The position numbers and the translations under genes were made by a program. From positions 3,034,501 through 3,098,500 of the forward strand of contig NC_044014.1 in the NCBI RefSeq assembly GCF_900496995.4: a stretch of 64,000 nucleotides of DNA, read 5' to 3'. Source of the stretch: Aquila chrysaetos chrysaetos (taxonomy: Eukaryota > Chordata > Aves > Accipitriformes > Accipitridae). Positions 24,701-37,300 of the stretch are shown one piece after another (the stretch's first letter is position 1; every line of letters starts with the position of its first letter). Below the pieces are notes generated by a model. The model was not told the DNA's origin, did no database searches, and saw only the letters and a program-made list of their open reading frames with translations.

Positions 24701-27700
24701 AGGGCACAGCGTGTTACAAAATACGACTGATAAAGCAAATGCCCTGGTGAGACCACACTGACCCCGTCTGCAACTCTGACCCGGGACATGACCTGCTGGG
24801 CTCACAGGTAGGGAGGTGGCCTGGAGTAGAGTAGACATCGAAAATTTACTTCAGCGGAATATCTAAATGTAATTTCTTAACGTCAAGTAAGAGATTTGAA
24901 TGGCAATGATTTGGATAATAACAACTTACTATTTTCTGAACATTGTGGGAGAAGAACAGAGAAGAACCCTTCAGTAGAAGGGGCAACCCAGGCAGGACGT
25001 GACAAAGCGAACACAAAATCTTCTGTCCAAAGTCGTCTTTGTAAATTCAGTGCAAAATCTCCTGCACTGGAAGGCAGCCAGCGTGTTTCCACAGCATTCC
25101 CTTTTGTTTTATGAAAGACTAAAGGGACAAGAATATGGCCACCTGCAGCAAGGACATGACATGGAAGAGTGCTCAGCACTTTGCTCACTCCTTGTTGGTA
25201 CAAACTATAGTCCCAGACCCTGTTTCACTGGGAATCCATGTGGTAGCAGCATACAGTAATATAACTAAATCATTCCTTTTGCTTATAATATTATCATGTC
25301 ATATAAAAATTTAAATATTTAGGGACTCTATAACTTATTCATATCAATCACAACACTGCAATTAGAGTAAGACAGGTATGAAGTCTCTGCCGACAAGTTA
25401 TTCTCCCCCAAAAGCTTAATTCTTGTCTCTTGATTGCTTTTTTTTTCCCTTATGTATGGGATAACAAAGAGAAAAAACTGTAAGTTTGGAGTTGATCATT
25501 CTCTTCTGCTTGTCTGAACAAATGTTAAATAAAATCTTACAAGCCATAGACAGAGTTTTAAATAAAGTTCATAGGGCATTTGAATAAATAAATAGCTAAG
25601 ATATTAAAATTTAAAAATCAGCAGCTCTGCGTACAAAGTAAATTTGTTTCAAAACGTGTTTGCTTGCTCAGTCCTCCCTCTGTGAATTCTGCGATAATAA
25701 GCCAGCGCTTATGTGCCATAGCAGAGATCCTTGTACTTACAGTCTCTCAGGAAAGGTCGATCTTCATATCGCCCCGGTACGGGTTAAAACCTGCCCATTT
25801 CGAAATTACGCTGCTATGGCTGAATTTCCTAATGGCTTAAAGTTGTATCCTCTGTCAGGCTGGGGACTGGAGACCGGGTGACACAGAAAATGCAGATGTG
25901 CGGCCACACATCCCCACATCTGGCTGGCACAGCTCCTAGTGACCACAGCAGTGGATGTGTCATATAGTCAGGGCATCTACAATATGGATAAATAAAATCA
26001 GTTTCAATGCTCTCTTTGTGCTCCCCCAGGCATTATACAGGCGTGCAGACCCAGCATCTCCCCCAGACTTGTGCTGTGCCCACGGCTGTTCCAAGTGGAA
26101 AACTCAGTGCTCAGAGCCTGCGGGAGCTGAATGATTTCCAGCTGCAAGGAGGAACACGGGTGTCCGAGGGCAGGTACCGATGGAGCGTTAGCAGGAGCGT
26201 GAATGCAGCACTCCAGCTACGCAGTCAAAACCTACCAAGCAGCGAGGGTTACTATTCTTGAAGAAAATGCTGTATTTGAAACATGCTCTTTACAGCAGGT
26301 GGCTAAAGAGTGTTTTCCTGGCATGGGGAATAACAGCTTTTAAGGACTATTATAATTATTTTATGTGTAAGCACAAAAAAAGTGAAAAAAACCCCAAACC
26401 ACCAAACCACCCAAATCCTAAATCCACCATTTTCATCATTTAATGGGCTCTGTGTGAATGCTAAACAGAAGGAAGTCACAGAAAGAAAAGCATGTAAAAT
26501 GGATGCACTTCCAGCAGCAGAGAACCATTATCTCGCTGTGGTGCATGGCGCAATTCTGTGGGCAGCACGTGGACTTTCACAGCCCAGAATCGAGGTGATT
26601 TTTAGAACCCTATGAGTTTTCAGATTTCTAATTTAGTGCAGGTGTCTCTGTACATGTGAGGTGGCCGCAGGAGGCTGTAAGCATCAGGCACGTGTCCACC
26701 TACGGCTGCTTGAAACATCACGGCTAGGCTGCAATACAGAACAGGAGCTTCCACTGCTTCATGCTCGGCTAAAGGGCTTATATCTCATGTGTTTGTTTTT
26801 AATTTAACACCCTCTGCAAGGTTTTATTTAGTTTGGACGTGTCCTGTGATGCTTCTGCCTCTATATTCAGCGCATTTTAAAAACCACTGGAAAAGAACTG
26901 TTTTGTGCCCAAAGAAGTGGCAGGAGACTGGAAAAGCAAGTGACAACGAAGCCACCCACGCCGCTGAGCGCACACCGCTCCCCTCGCAACTTCACTTTTG
27001 GGACTATCCCCTGTCATTCATTTTCCATTTGCTCCTTTGGGGCCTATTTGTCTTTTCCTTGCTTTCAGTGTATAGTGCTTTATTCCACCGAACCAAAAGT
27101 CCTACTCACAGATAAGGGATTATTTAGGAAACCCGACCAAGGCCATTTCCCTGGCTCTAAAACCACCGTGCGGCCTTGGTTACCAAACTGGAGGATTTCT
27201 GCGAGAGCAGCCGCTCCCTGGACCGCACGGTGCCCGGCAGAAGCCAGCTGGTACCCATGGGATGCGCAGGTGACACCACCACAAACATCATGACATGCCG
27301 GTGCACGGGAGCGGGGCTGGCTTTGGGATCTCCTCACCGTCTCAGGAGGAACAGGCTGGAGCAGAGGTGGTCTTTTGAACAGCTACACTTTCCATTTTAA
27401 TGCTCAAGAGAGAAGGGCTGGCTCTTCTCATGAGCGAACAGGAACAAGCCAGTGTTGCAGAAGTTGTTTTTAATTAATTAGAGAGATGGAATTCTTTCAA
27501 AAATTGGTTTTGGCACTCAGGATCTGATAGAGGCGGCTTGGCACCGCTAGAAAAAGAGAAACAGCAAGGTGACTGATCTAAGGCAGGAGCTGCCTTGGCT
27601 GCCGGCGTGGGCTTGAGCCTCGGTGTCCTGCTCCTCAGGTGACCTCTGCACGAGGGTGGAGGGGGACAAAGCACTGGCAGCGCGGCATCCCCCCCCGCTC

Positions 27701-30700
27701 AGATGGCAGTCATGGGGTATGGTGCAATGCAGAGTTAGAGATGCTGAAATCAAGCGATAAACAGCTTATACGCGTTTTCAATACACTGGGACAGATGTAC
27801 TGCCCTGCTCTGTTGACATAACCCATATTAAGCCTCCTCCTGTCCCATCAGTACATCCCTTCACCAAAACAGAGAGGTTCACGGCCAAGAAGTGAATGCT
27901 CAAGACAACTGGCACCAGGTTTTCATCGGTTTCTTTTACGTGCCCCTGACAGGCAGCAAAACCCAAAGGGAGGTTAGCATCTCTCCAGTGCCCCATGCCA
28001 CCACCACACCTGGGGGAAGCCCGGGCAGGCGTTTCAGCCAGGACACAGGAGGACTGAAGAGCGATGGTTGAAGAAGCCATGTCCACGCTATATGGCATGG
28101 TCTGTGCAAGAGCTTTCATCGAGAACGGGGTTGCCTGGGAGCCACAAGGACACGGTGGTGTGGATCAAGAGCTACGGTTAGACCCAGCATAAGCCAGCTC
28201 TCTCCTGTTTCCCTTTTGCATACCAAAATGCACACAGAAACGATTAAAACCTTGCCTCGGATTATCCTGTAAAGCTTATTTACTTCCATATAGTCAAATA
28301 CTTATTTACTTTACTTATTAGCAGTGTTTACTCATCAGCTCTACATTCTGAGCAACCTTAATTTTTTTCTGTCTTTACAGAAGCAACATCTGTCACAAGT
28401 TGCTTCCTCGGTCTGCCCTTTTTATACTCCTCAGCTTGCATTTTCTGTCATGCAAAGTCATATTTATTCATACGAAAGCAGAATAAAATGAGCTTTCCTT
28501 TTCCTGTTTGTGCAAACCTCCCCCCCCCGCCCCAGTTGACCAAAGGAGTAAGCAAAGCAGAAAATATATATTGAAAAAAAAACCCAGCCACAGCCTTCAC
28601 TCCAAGAGTACCCCGGGGGTGAAGTGAGATGCTAACGCCATGCAACCAAGTGAAAATTAACCTTGGCACCTTCTGCCACAATGTCATGGTGTCTGCTGCT
28701 GGTTTTAAAGAGGTACCGGTGGTAGGATATGATCCAGTAAGCTAACCTGTTCATCTCCGAAGTGCTTCTTTGGCCAAAATCAGTGAAATCTGAAGAAAAA
28801 AAGTGAATAGATAAAGTTTTTTCAATAATATTGCTGATGTCTTTGTGACATTCCACCTGGACGAGTGCAAAGTGCTTAGTAAGTGTAGAAAGCGTAAGAG
28901 AGGAGTAGTCTGCTGCTACGACGCGCTGCTGCTTGATGCACGGCGTTAAGTGCCTGAAATTCCCAGGTTCTGCCCAGCAACGTTGTTCTGGTTCAGCCAG
29001 GGATGTAATCCCCTGTTCAAACACCCCTTCTGCTGACAGAGCAGGGTCTTGAGTAGGACGTTTTCCAAAAACAACCTTTCATCCCTGCTAATCAATTCCT
29101 CTGCTTTATCTATAAGCACGTTTGTTTTGTTTGTAAGTCCAAATGTAAATTAAGTGCTTCAAAGTACAGAAAACATTAATTTCTATACATCTGCAGTTAC
29201 TCCATAGGAGAATGCCTAAGGACAACAGCTATGAATGCGAACATAAAGATTTTCATTTAATGTAGAACTTATTAAAACTTTCAATTAATACAAGCTAATT
29301 AGAAATAAGCAAGTTTCCTTTAAGCTGGTCCAATATCCATGAAGTTTCTCATGGGCTTCAATAATGTTTTCTGCAGGACAACAGTATATTCATAATCACA
29401 TCTAATTAAAAGGCTTTAAAGGCATTCTTATCATAATTTCCATATGTTGCATATGATTGCTATTGAGTATTGTTTTCAGAGAGACAATGCTCCAATCCAG
29501 AGCAGGTCCCACCATGCTGGATGCTGTCCAAATACATATCCTTGCTCCAAAGAGTTTATGATAATCTCAGGCCAGCGAAGCCTGTAACAAAAAAGGGGTT
29601 GAGAAGACAATGATGGAGGGATAAGCGGTTTATGTTCACGAATGATGCTCAGAAAACATAACTCACGCTATGAAATTCATGAGATAAATATATGAAATGA
29701 ATTTACAGCACACCCTTGTCTACAGAATATTTTCCTGCCCATTTACATAATTGTAAAAGCTTGTTAGTCTATTAACAACCAGCATAAACAACTTTTTGGT
29801 GTTGACCTTTCCCAGCCTGACTTGTAAGTTTTATGCAGGCCAAGACCCACGGATATTAGCAGGCATCTTCACGGGCATGGTCCTGTCCTGCGTGCCGCAA
29901 TCAATTCTGAGCTAATAGAGCGACGCGTGCTATCATTTTTGCAGTGCTGCATCGTCCAGCTTTCAGATATCCTAGTTCAGATGCACAAACGAGGAAAAAG
30001 GACAGGAAAAGGTTTACGTTTGTCCTAGAGTCATGCAACAGGCAAAGGTGGTGGTAATGAAAATTGATTATCCTCACCTGCTCGGGACAAGGCATGATCC
30101 TCTGTGCTGGCATTGCCCTGTCCATGGCATACACACACGGACAGGCACCGCTCTATTCAAGACCAACCTTTCTAAGTGAATGTTATTCATGATACCATAT
30201 ACGCGGTAGTGTCTTTTCATTCTAAACTTTCATATTTTACAGTCCTTTCCCATCTTGTGAGTACTTGCTATAGATTTTAGGTAGTCAATGCAAAATTTAG
30301 GCTGCTTTTGATTTTATCCCCTCCAGGAAAAAAGGACAGATAAAAATATTCTTCCTACCTTTCCCTAAATATTTTTCTAACCAATTCCCAGTTTATCACC
30401 AAAGTGACCCGGCAGATTTCAGATTGCAGAGGGGAAATCTCATCTTTCAGTCTGTTTATGAAAAGTAACTCCCAGTGAACACTGACTTTTTAATGAAATT
30501 TATGTTAGAGCAAGGTTCCCCTGTTCAAAGTCAACAGAAAATTAAGAGCATTTTTGAGTAACATCAAGCATAGAAAGACAACACTGAAGAATATTGCTCT
30601 GGAAAGTTATCCAAGTATATCAGAGTAATTCTGTGCCTTGAATTATACTGGTCATTACCAATTGTGAAAATAAGTAGATAGATACACATTTTGGACAGGC

Positions 30701-31332
30701 ACTCAGGATAGATATTGATGAAGGGTTTTGTTAAAATGTCAATGCATTTCAGTTTTATCTCTTGATTTCAGGTTTGTGGGATTGTTTTTTTAATTTCTTT
30801 TTCTTCTAGTTTTTACATATTACTAAGGTGGTAAATGGAAATGTATGTTCAGAGTTACCAGCAGTGAATGCACCAGCCAAAAAATCTTTAAGCAAAAGTT
30901 CTTTTATTTCAGTTTCAATAAATAGGATTATGTGACTTTATTAAAAAAAGAAGATTGAAAACTTTGTGATGTGAGACACTTTTAAATGGAAACATGCTAA
31001 ATTATTTACTGTGGTAAAATAAGTATTTAATGGAGAAGCATTTAAAATTTAATTGACTGCTGAGATTATCAGTTGAATTATGTGAGGCACCCACATGATG
31101 TACAGCTCTCTCTTGTAATTGAAAACACTAAGAAAAACATTTTTATAAATCTATTTGGAAACAAAAAAAAAAGATAACGGAAGATTTGTTGTAAAATGTA
31201 CTGCCATGTTATTACTCAAGTCACTGGAGAAAACTAAAACTGCATTATTTGGGGGGGGTGAAGGATGAGTAGGGCAGTGCTTATATTTAGAGGAGTACGA
31301 CTGAAAGTTCTGTCTAGAATTTTAGATGGATA

Positions 31333-31360
31333 ATTAAATAACTTAATTAAGTTATTTAAT
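31333..31360. repeat. Perfect 28-bp palindrome
   Basis: ATTAAATAACTTAA is followed immediately by its exact reverse complement, with no spacer. It can form a 14-bp cruciform arm and contains TTAATTAA at the centre. The flanking bases do not extend the symmetry. Confidence 0.95.
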
Positions 31361-34300
31361 CTGGTATGTAATCTAAGTTTAACTGACTTACTGAAAACTC
31401 TTAATAAAACTATAGCCGTTCTTTTGATCTTGCACATACTATCTCTTCCCACCCGAAATCACCAGCCACGGCATTTCTGAATGGTAGAATGTATTCAAAA
31501 GACCGCTGAGCTGCCGCGGAGAGGTCCTGCTGCAGCACACCGTGCTCCCTAGAGTGACTCTGGGTCTTTGCAGAGACCCGAGACGTGAGGTGAGGGAAGG
31601 TTATCGGCTCCTACCTCACCCGCTTCGCGCTGCCCTGGCGGTTCCACGTGCAACATCATTGTGCAGTTACGCTCCGTGCAGCTCTGCCTTTACTTTGTTC
31701 TTCCTGTGACTCTGTGGAGGTAACGATATGAAGGTTTTGACAGATGCAAGAGCGTTCGTAAGTTCAACAGTTGGTTCTGAAGGACGTGCCCCAAGTCCTA
31801 CAGCCAAGCAAAGTGAACCAAGAGCAGCATCGGGTCTCCTACCTCCTGGACCACCCTCCCACCCAGGCCAATACCCTGCACAACTGCTACCTGAGCTGTA
31901 TAACTCCCTATACACGATGGGTTTATAATATCTGTCTCTAATGGGAGACTTCATTGACTCAGAGCATTCCCAAGGCACCTGCACTTTGGATGAGATACTT
32001 CATGTTGTTGTTCTTCCTCGTGTGAAATGACTCCCAGCAGGTCAACAGAGCAGTGTTTTAAAAGTGGAAGTCCTCCACTTTACATGGATTAATTCCTTCG
32101 CAAAACTACAAGAAATTACAGCAAGGTTTTAAAACATTACTATGTAGTCATGTACTGATGAAAAATTTTCTGGGAAGCACCAGCTGAGTCAGCCATTAAA
32201 TGATCCTTTCCAGACTACTTCTTGATTATTTGTAACACTTGACAAAATATTACTAATATTAGACATTGCCAAACAATGTGTCAAATTGCCACGCTAATTA
32301 CTCCACCAGCAACACAAATCCTTTTGCAGCCGATCACATTTGGATATGTTTGTAAAAACCCAATAACTTCTTTGTGTTATTTTTAAATTGTTGTAATTTT
32401 ATTTTAGATTTGCTGGCAGCTCTAGAGCTAGCATAGGGCAATAACCATTCTTTTCATCACAGCATACATTTAACTGACATTTCCATCTATCTAGGGATTT
32501 TCAAATTGTTTTTTTTTTTAAACCAGAATGCTTAATAGATTCCCATTTTAAAAAAAGTGCTTTTGGCTCACAGTTTAACTTGTGATCTGTGCTTAGGATG
32601 CACAGTGTGAAAATAACACTTTATTCTAGAAATTTCCTTTTCTTTCTTTTTTACCTTTGTGGGAGACAGCAAAAGTAAATCTGATTCTGAGCAATTAAAG
32701 GCTTTAATATTTTTAAATTCCTATCAGCGTGCAAAAAACGGCAACATGTACCACAAACAAAGCAATTTCTAAGGACCCAAAGAAGCATTGCGTTATTACC
32801 CTCGAAATGATGAAAAGGTAATGAGCGTGTACTGGAGCCGCTTGTCAGCATCAGTGGGAACTTCAGATTTGGGGCAATTTATTAATTCTCGCTGTACAAC
32901 ATGGTGTGTCAGGCAGACGGTGAAGCTGGACTGTTTGAACTAACATCTGTGCTACAACAGCCACTGTTTTTATTTATTATTGTGTATTTAATGGCAGTTC
33001 GTACCCCGAGCGTGACTTACCCTGGGCGAGAGCGGAGGGCTGCCCCTGCTCACCCACCCCAGCTCCTCGGGGATCTCCGTCATCCCTGCTTTCCACCGCT
33101 GAGAAATGGGCTGCAGACCCAACCCCTGAGCAGTTTGCTATAAACCAAACGACCTTGCAACCCTCTCCTGAGCCTTGCCTGCCTATGCTCAGGCATATTC
33201 ACAGATCTAGACTACTATCTGCACCTCAGGCTTTAAAACCTTTCCTTTAAAAGTCTTCTCCTCTGTGCAAAAAGAAAAGGTACTAGAAAATGTTGCCTCC
33301 CTTAATGTTACCCGCCCCCCTGCTCCAGTAGTATAATCCGTCCACACTGATCTTTTCTTTTAAATTTAGTAATTAAGTTTAGTCTCAGCTGAGAATCAGT
33401 ATGCCAGATTTCAGCCTGAAGTGAAAATAAATGGTTGAATTATAAATCCCTAAAAATAGAAATTCAGAATGCAATCACTGACACAACCTTCGTTTGGGCC
33501 CCTGTAGTATTATAAAAGACATTTAGTAAACAACAAGGTAGCTAATGATGCAGTAAGCATTTTCATACAGCACTTAGAGACAACTCACTACACATAATTA
33601 GAGCATTACTAGAGTCATCAACTGTCTAGTGCATCTGATAAAGAAATGTCACCTGCCTCAAAATATGGTAGCAATTCCAGTTGCCTTATGTGCAAAGCTT
33701 TAAAAATCAGAGAGAGAAGACGACAATAACAAAGCTAATGACATAGTTCACATCTTGTTGTTTTGAAGCGGCACAGAAATTTGGAAGTGAAAATTTTTTT
33801 CTTCAGTGTCATTTGCTGAACTTTGTAATAAACTCTTGTAGGGATTAATAAACCAACCAGACAAAAATGTTGTGTCCATCCGTAAGCAAGCGTGTTGGAT
33901 TATTTAATGTCCAGGCTAAGAGCTTGCCCTGCAAGGGCTGCATGGGATTGAAGACTGAGCGATGAAGGTTGGGCTTATCTCGCCCCAAGTTGACTATCCA
34001 CACGCTGAGCGTATTTGTCACCTAGGCTTTTCTTACATGATACCTTGATGGATGTGACTCAGGAGGATGATTCATCCTCTTGAGGCATTAACTCAGGTGG
34101 GGTCAAACTGCCTTTGGGCACGTCAGCCTCTCTCAAATAGAGAGGGAGCAAGATTATTCGTTTAATCAGACATCCAGCTCTTAAATGACTGGAGTTAAAC
34201 GAGATGGATTCCACCCTAATTTCACAGTTCATACAGGTACTCTGTCTCATCCTTTTCTGAACGGAATGACAGAGCAATTCAAGTGATTGCTACCATGGCA

Positions 34301-37300
34301 AATGCTACTTGTACATGAGTCGGAAAGCCTGGAGCTTCCACCGCCAATCGATTATAATACAGCTGGAAAAATCTGCATTAGCCTCTTGTCTTGGGCTGCA
34401 CTTGGGCTGCTAACCAAAATGTGGCATTTATGGAGTTCTGTATGAAGACAGATGTGTCCGAGTGCTGAGATCAGCACAGCACTATTTCCACGTATTTTCA
34501 AACATTCAGGAAGGCGACAAGAACTTAGCAAGCAGATTAGCATCAGTGATGTGGAATCACAATCTACACATATATATCGCATTGGGTGAATAGTGAATAA
34601 CTCCAGCTCTACCGGATCTTTGGCAGTAACGGCAGGATTTCAATTATTTGGACGTTTGTTGGAAAAAACAGTATTTTCTACCCTCAGAAAGTAATTCATC
34701 ATTTGCTTTTACACTTGGGGATAATTCAGTGTGCATCCACAGGACTCTCTTCCTGGTCTAATTCTATTCAGTATTTTCATTTATGATGACTTGCATACAG
34801 CAATAGAGAATAGTCTGTAAAAATTAAAATGCCACAAAATAGAAACCCCCAAACAACCAGAACTCAAGATTACCGTGGTAAAGTGAGGCAATAGTACGCA
34901 TTCAGAAAGGTGAAATTCAGGTGGGGAGTAGCTTTCCATGCAGCGATACTTCAAGACGTACAGGGAGTGGGAGGATGATATACTGAATATGAGCCAGTAT
35001 TGTGACTGCTGCAAAAGAGATGACATAATTTAAGAAAGGTCAGAGATGAACTGTAGAGGCTGGAGGACAGCAGGGAGTCTTAACAGACTTTCAGAAAAAG
35101 ATGACTTTTCTGAAAAAGTTGAAAGATTTGTTTTTGTTTAATATAAGAAAGAGAAGACTAAGGGAGGCTGTTTCAGGGGAGGGAACCAGCAGCCAGTTGT
35201 TCTTGTCCATTGAAAATGAAGCAAAATGAGACCAACTCAACAGTAACAAGAAGCATTTTAAGAATTCCTAATCGATCTTCCATGAGCAGTCTAGACAGAC
35301 AAGACCTCCTCATTTCCAGTGGCTCAACTGTTGCTTTTTGCTGTTGTCACAGCAGGACAGTTGCGTAACTTGGTATTTAGAAGAATGTGTTTTTTGCTTG
35401 GAGGCAACACAAGATCTGGGGCTGAACCATCTCTTGAGTCTCTTTCAGCTTTTCTTTTGGAGGATTTTTTTTTTCTGACTCATAACATCAAAACCCCCAT
35501 ATCTGTTCATTTAATACTGTTGTAGGTCAGGCAAGAGTCACTTGGGAGAAGAAACCTCTTTTGAAGCACAACACGAGTGATGACACATGGAAGACTGCAG
35601 CCGTCCCCTTGCCAGCGGTGGCCAGGATTAGAAAGACGTAATGAAAATTCTCTGTTTAGTCATTGGGAAACAAGTGGTTTCATAAGCCTGTATTTTCCAT
35701 TCTTCTTGTTATTTCCCCCCCTTGGGGTAGTCCTTTCCCTCTTTTCTAAAGACTCATGTTACCATGGGAAACATGACAGAAACCAACGGGTGTTGTTAGC
35801 CTGGGGATCATGAGTAATTTCTTATGTGAAAACATTTTAATTCCCAAGGTATAATTTTAAGGTGCTGATCCAAAGTCCATTGTAGTCTACGAAAGGCTTT
35901 TCATCAGACTTAAATGCGTAAGAGTTAACTGATTACTCCTGTATTAACAAATTCCTGCACTAAGAACACAAAGGATACACTGGAGAACACAGAAATAGCT
36001 CTTTTGAAGACTGAAGGAGCTGAGTTTATTAACAATGTAGAAAACCTTTGACTGAGTCAACACAAAGCATTTTTCAGACTGTTTGGCTCACACAATTCAG
36101 AAGTCGATTCACTGTCAGAATATTTGCTCTGGACTTGTCAAGAATCTATTGTAGAAGTAACAGCTCTGTTTGCAGAAGTCTCTGCTAAACACTACCACCA
36201 TTTCTACTGCCTGATCAGATGCGCTTCTAGCCCATCATTTTTTCTAAATATGGAGATATTTTCTTGTTCCTATTTTAAAATTGACCCGGTATCCATGAGG
36301 AGGACTTGGGAAAATAAGTCAACTTAACAACCTGATGCTTAGCTGGTAACCTGCTAAAATACAACACAAAACTTCAGTGAACATTACTTTACTTTCATTT
36401 TTGCATGAGTAACCTTCAGAAAGCTTCACAACTGTGTAATGTATGCAAACATTTTTTAAGAGAGACCGTTTCATCTTTTATTCTATTAATTCCTTTATCA
36501 AAAGGGAATAGGAGCCTATGGGTTTATTTACATCTTATCACCAAGTAAAACATTGCAATCTAAAATAATCCCGAGCAGAAATCTGCCAAGAACATTGGGA
36601 AAACAACTTTTCTTGCAGGTGTTAATGTGCTGAATCGAAGTGAAGTCCCAGAAACAGACAGAGAGAAAATAAAGATATGTGTAATGCCTGACATACTACA
36701 ATTTTCGTTTTTCCAGGATGAGCTTTCTAAATCTTACCCTAAAGTAGCTGTTTGAATTTGATTGAAGGTCAACGTATTCTCTTTGTAAAATGAAAAGTAT
36801 CCAATTATGCTGTACATCGGGGAGCTAATGCAAGGACGGTTAATGAGATCTGTACAGAAACATGAATATTAAACAGTCAATACTCCATAACTCATGTTGC
36901 TGTCCCAGGATCTGATCCAACGTCCGCTGGGATCAACTGAAGGATCAGCACACTCAATCCAAAGGGGTTTGGTTCAGCCCCATATATGCATGTACTTTCT
37001 GGGCAGACCCACGATTAAAGTGAAGGGTTGGAGATGGCTGCACCAGCCCCGAGCACCGGTCCCAGCCCACGCGAGCCTCCTCCAGCCAGCACGTCCTCCT
37101 GGGACACATCAGCTTTGCTGTAGCACAAAATCTGGCCCTTCTCATCGGTTATCTGTGTTTGCTGAACAATTGCAATCCATCCCTTAAATACTCTATTTCT
37201 TCTGTCAGACTTTATGGTAATTATAAGTGCAATTAGTATTACTGTGTAGCTCATAATAAACTATCACATAACACAGAGTTTTCAAATGTGCTAGGTAATC

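Larger units (their letters stand above)
11250..31300. other. AT-rich intergenic spacer between NPS and FOXI2, left part
   Basis: No coding exon recognised. GC-richer patches occur at about 14.0-14.4 kb, 21.6-22.2 kb, 25.9-26.2 kb and 27.1-27.7 kb; their open frames overlap on both strands and show no domain. The rest is unique AT-rich DNA with short homopolymers, a 23-bp tandem duplication (15731-15776) and a cluster of CAATTA motifs (12787-12900). Long unique AT-rich DNA between developmental and neural genes often carries distal enhancers, but that is inference here. Confidence 0.5.
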
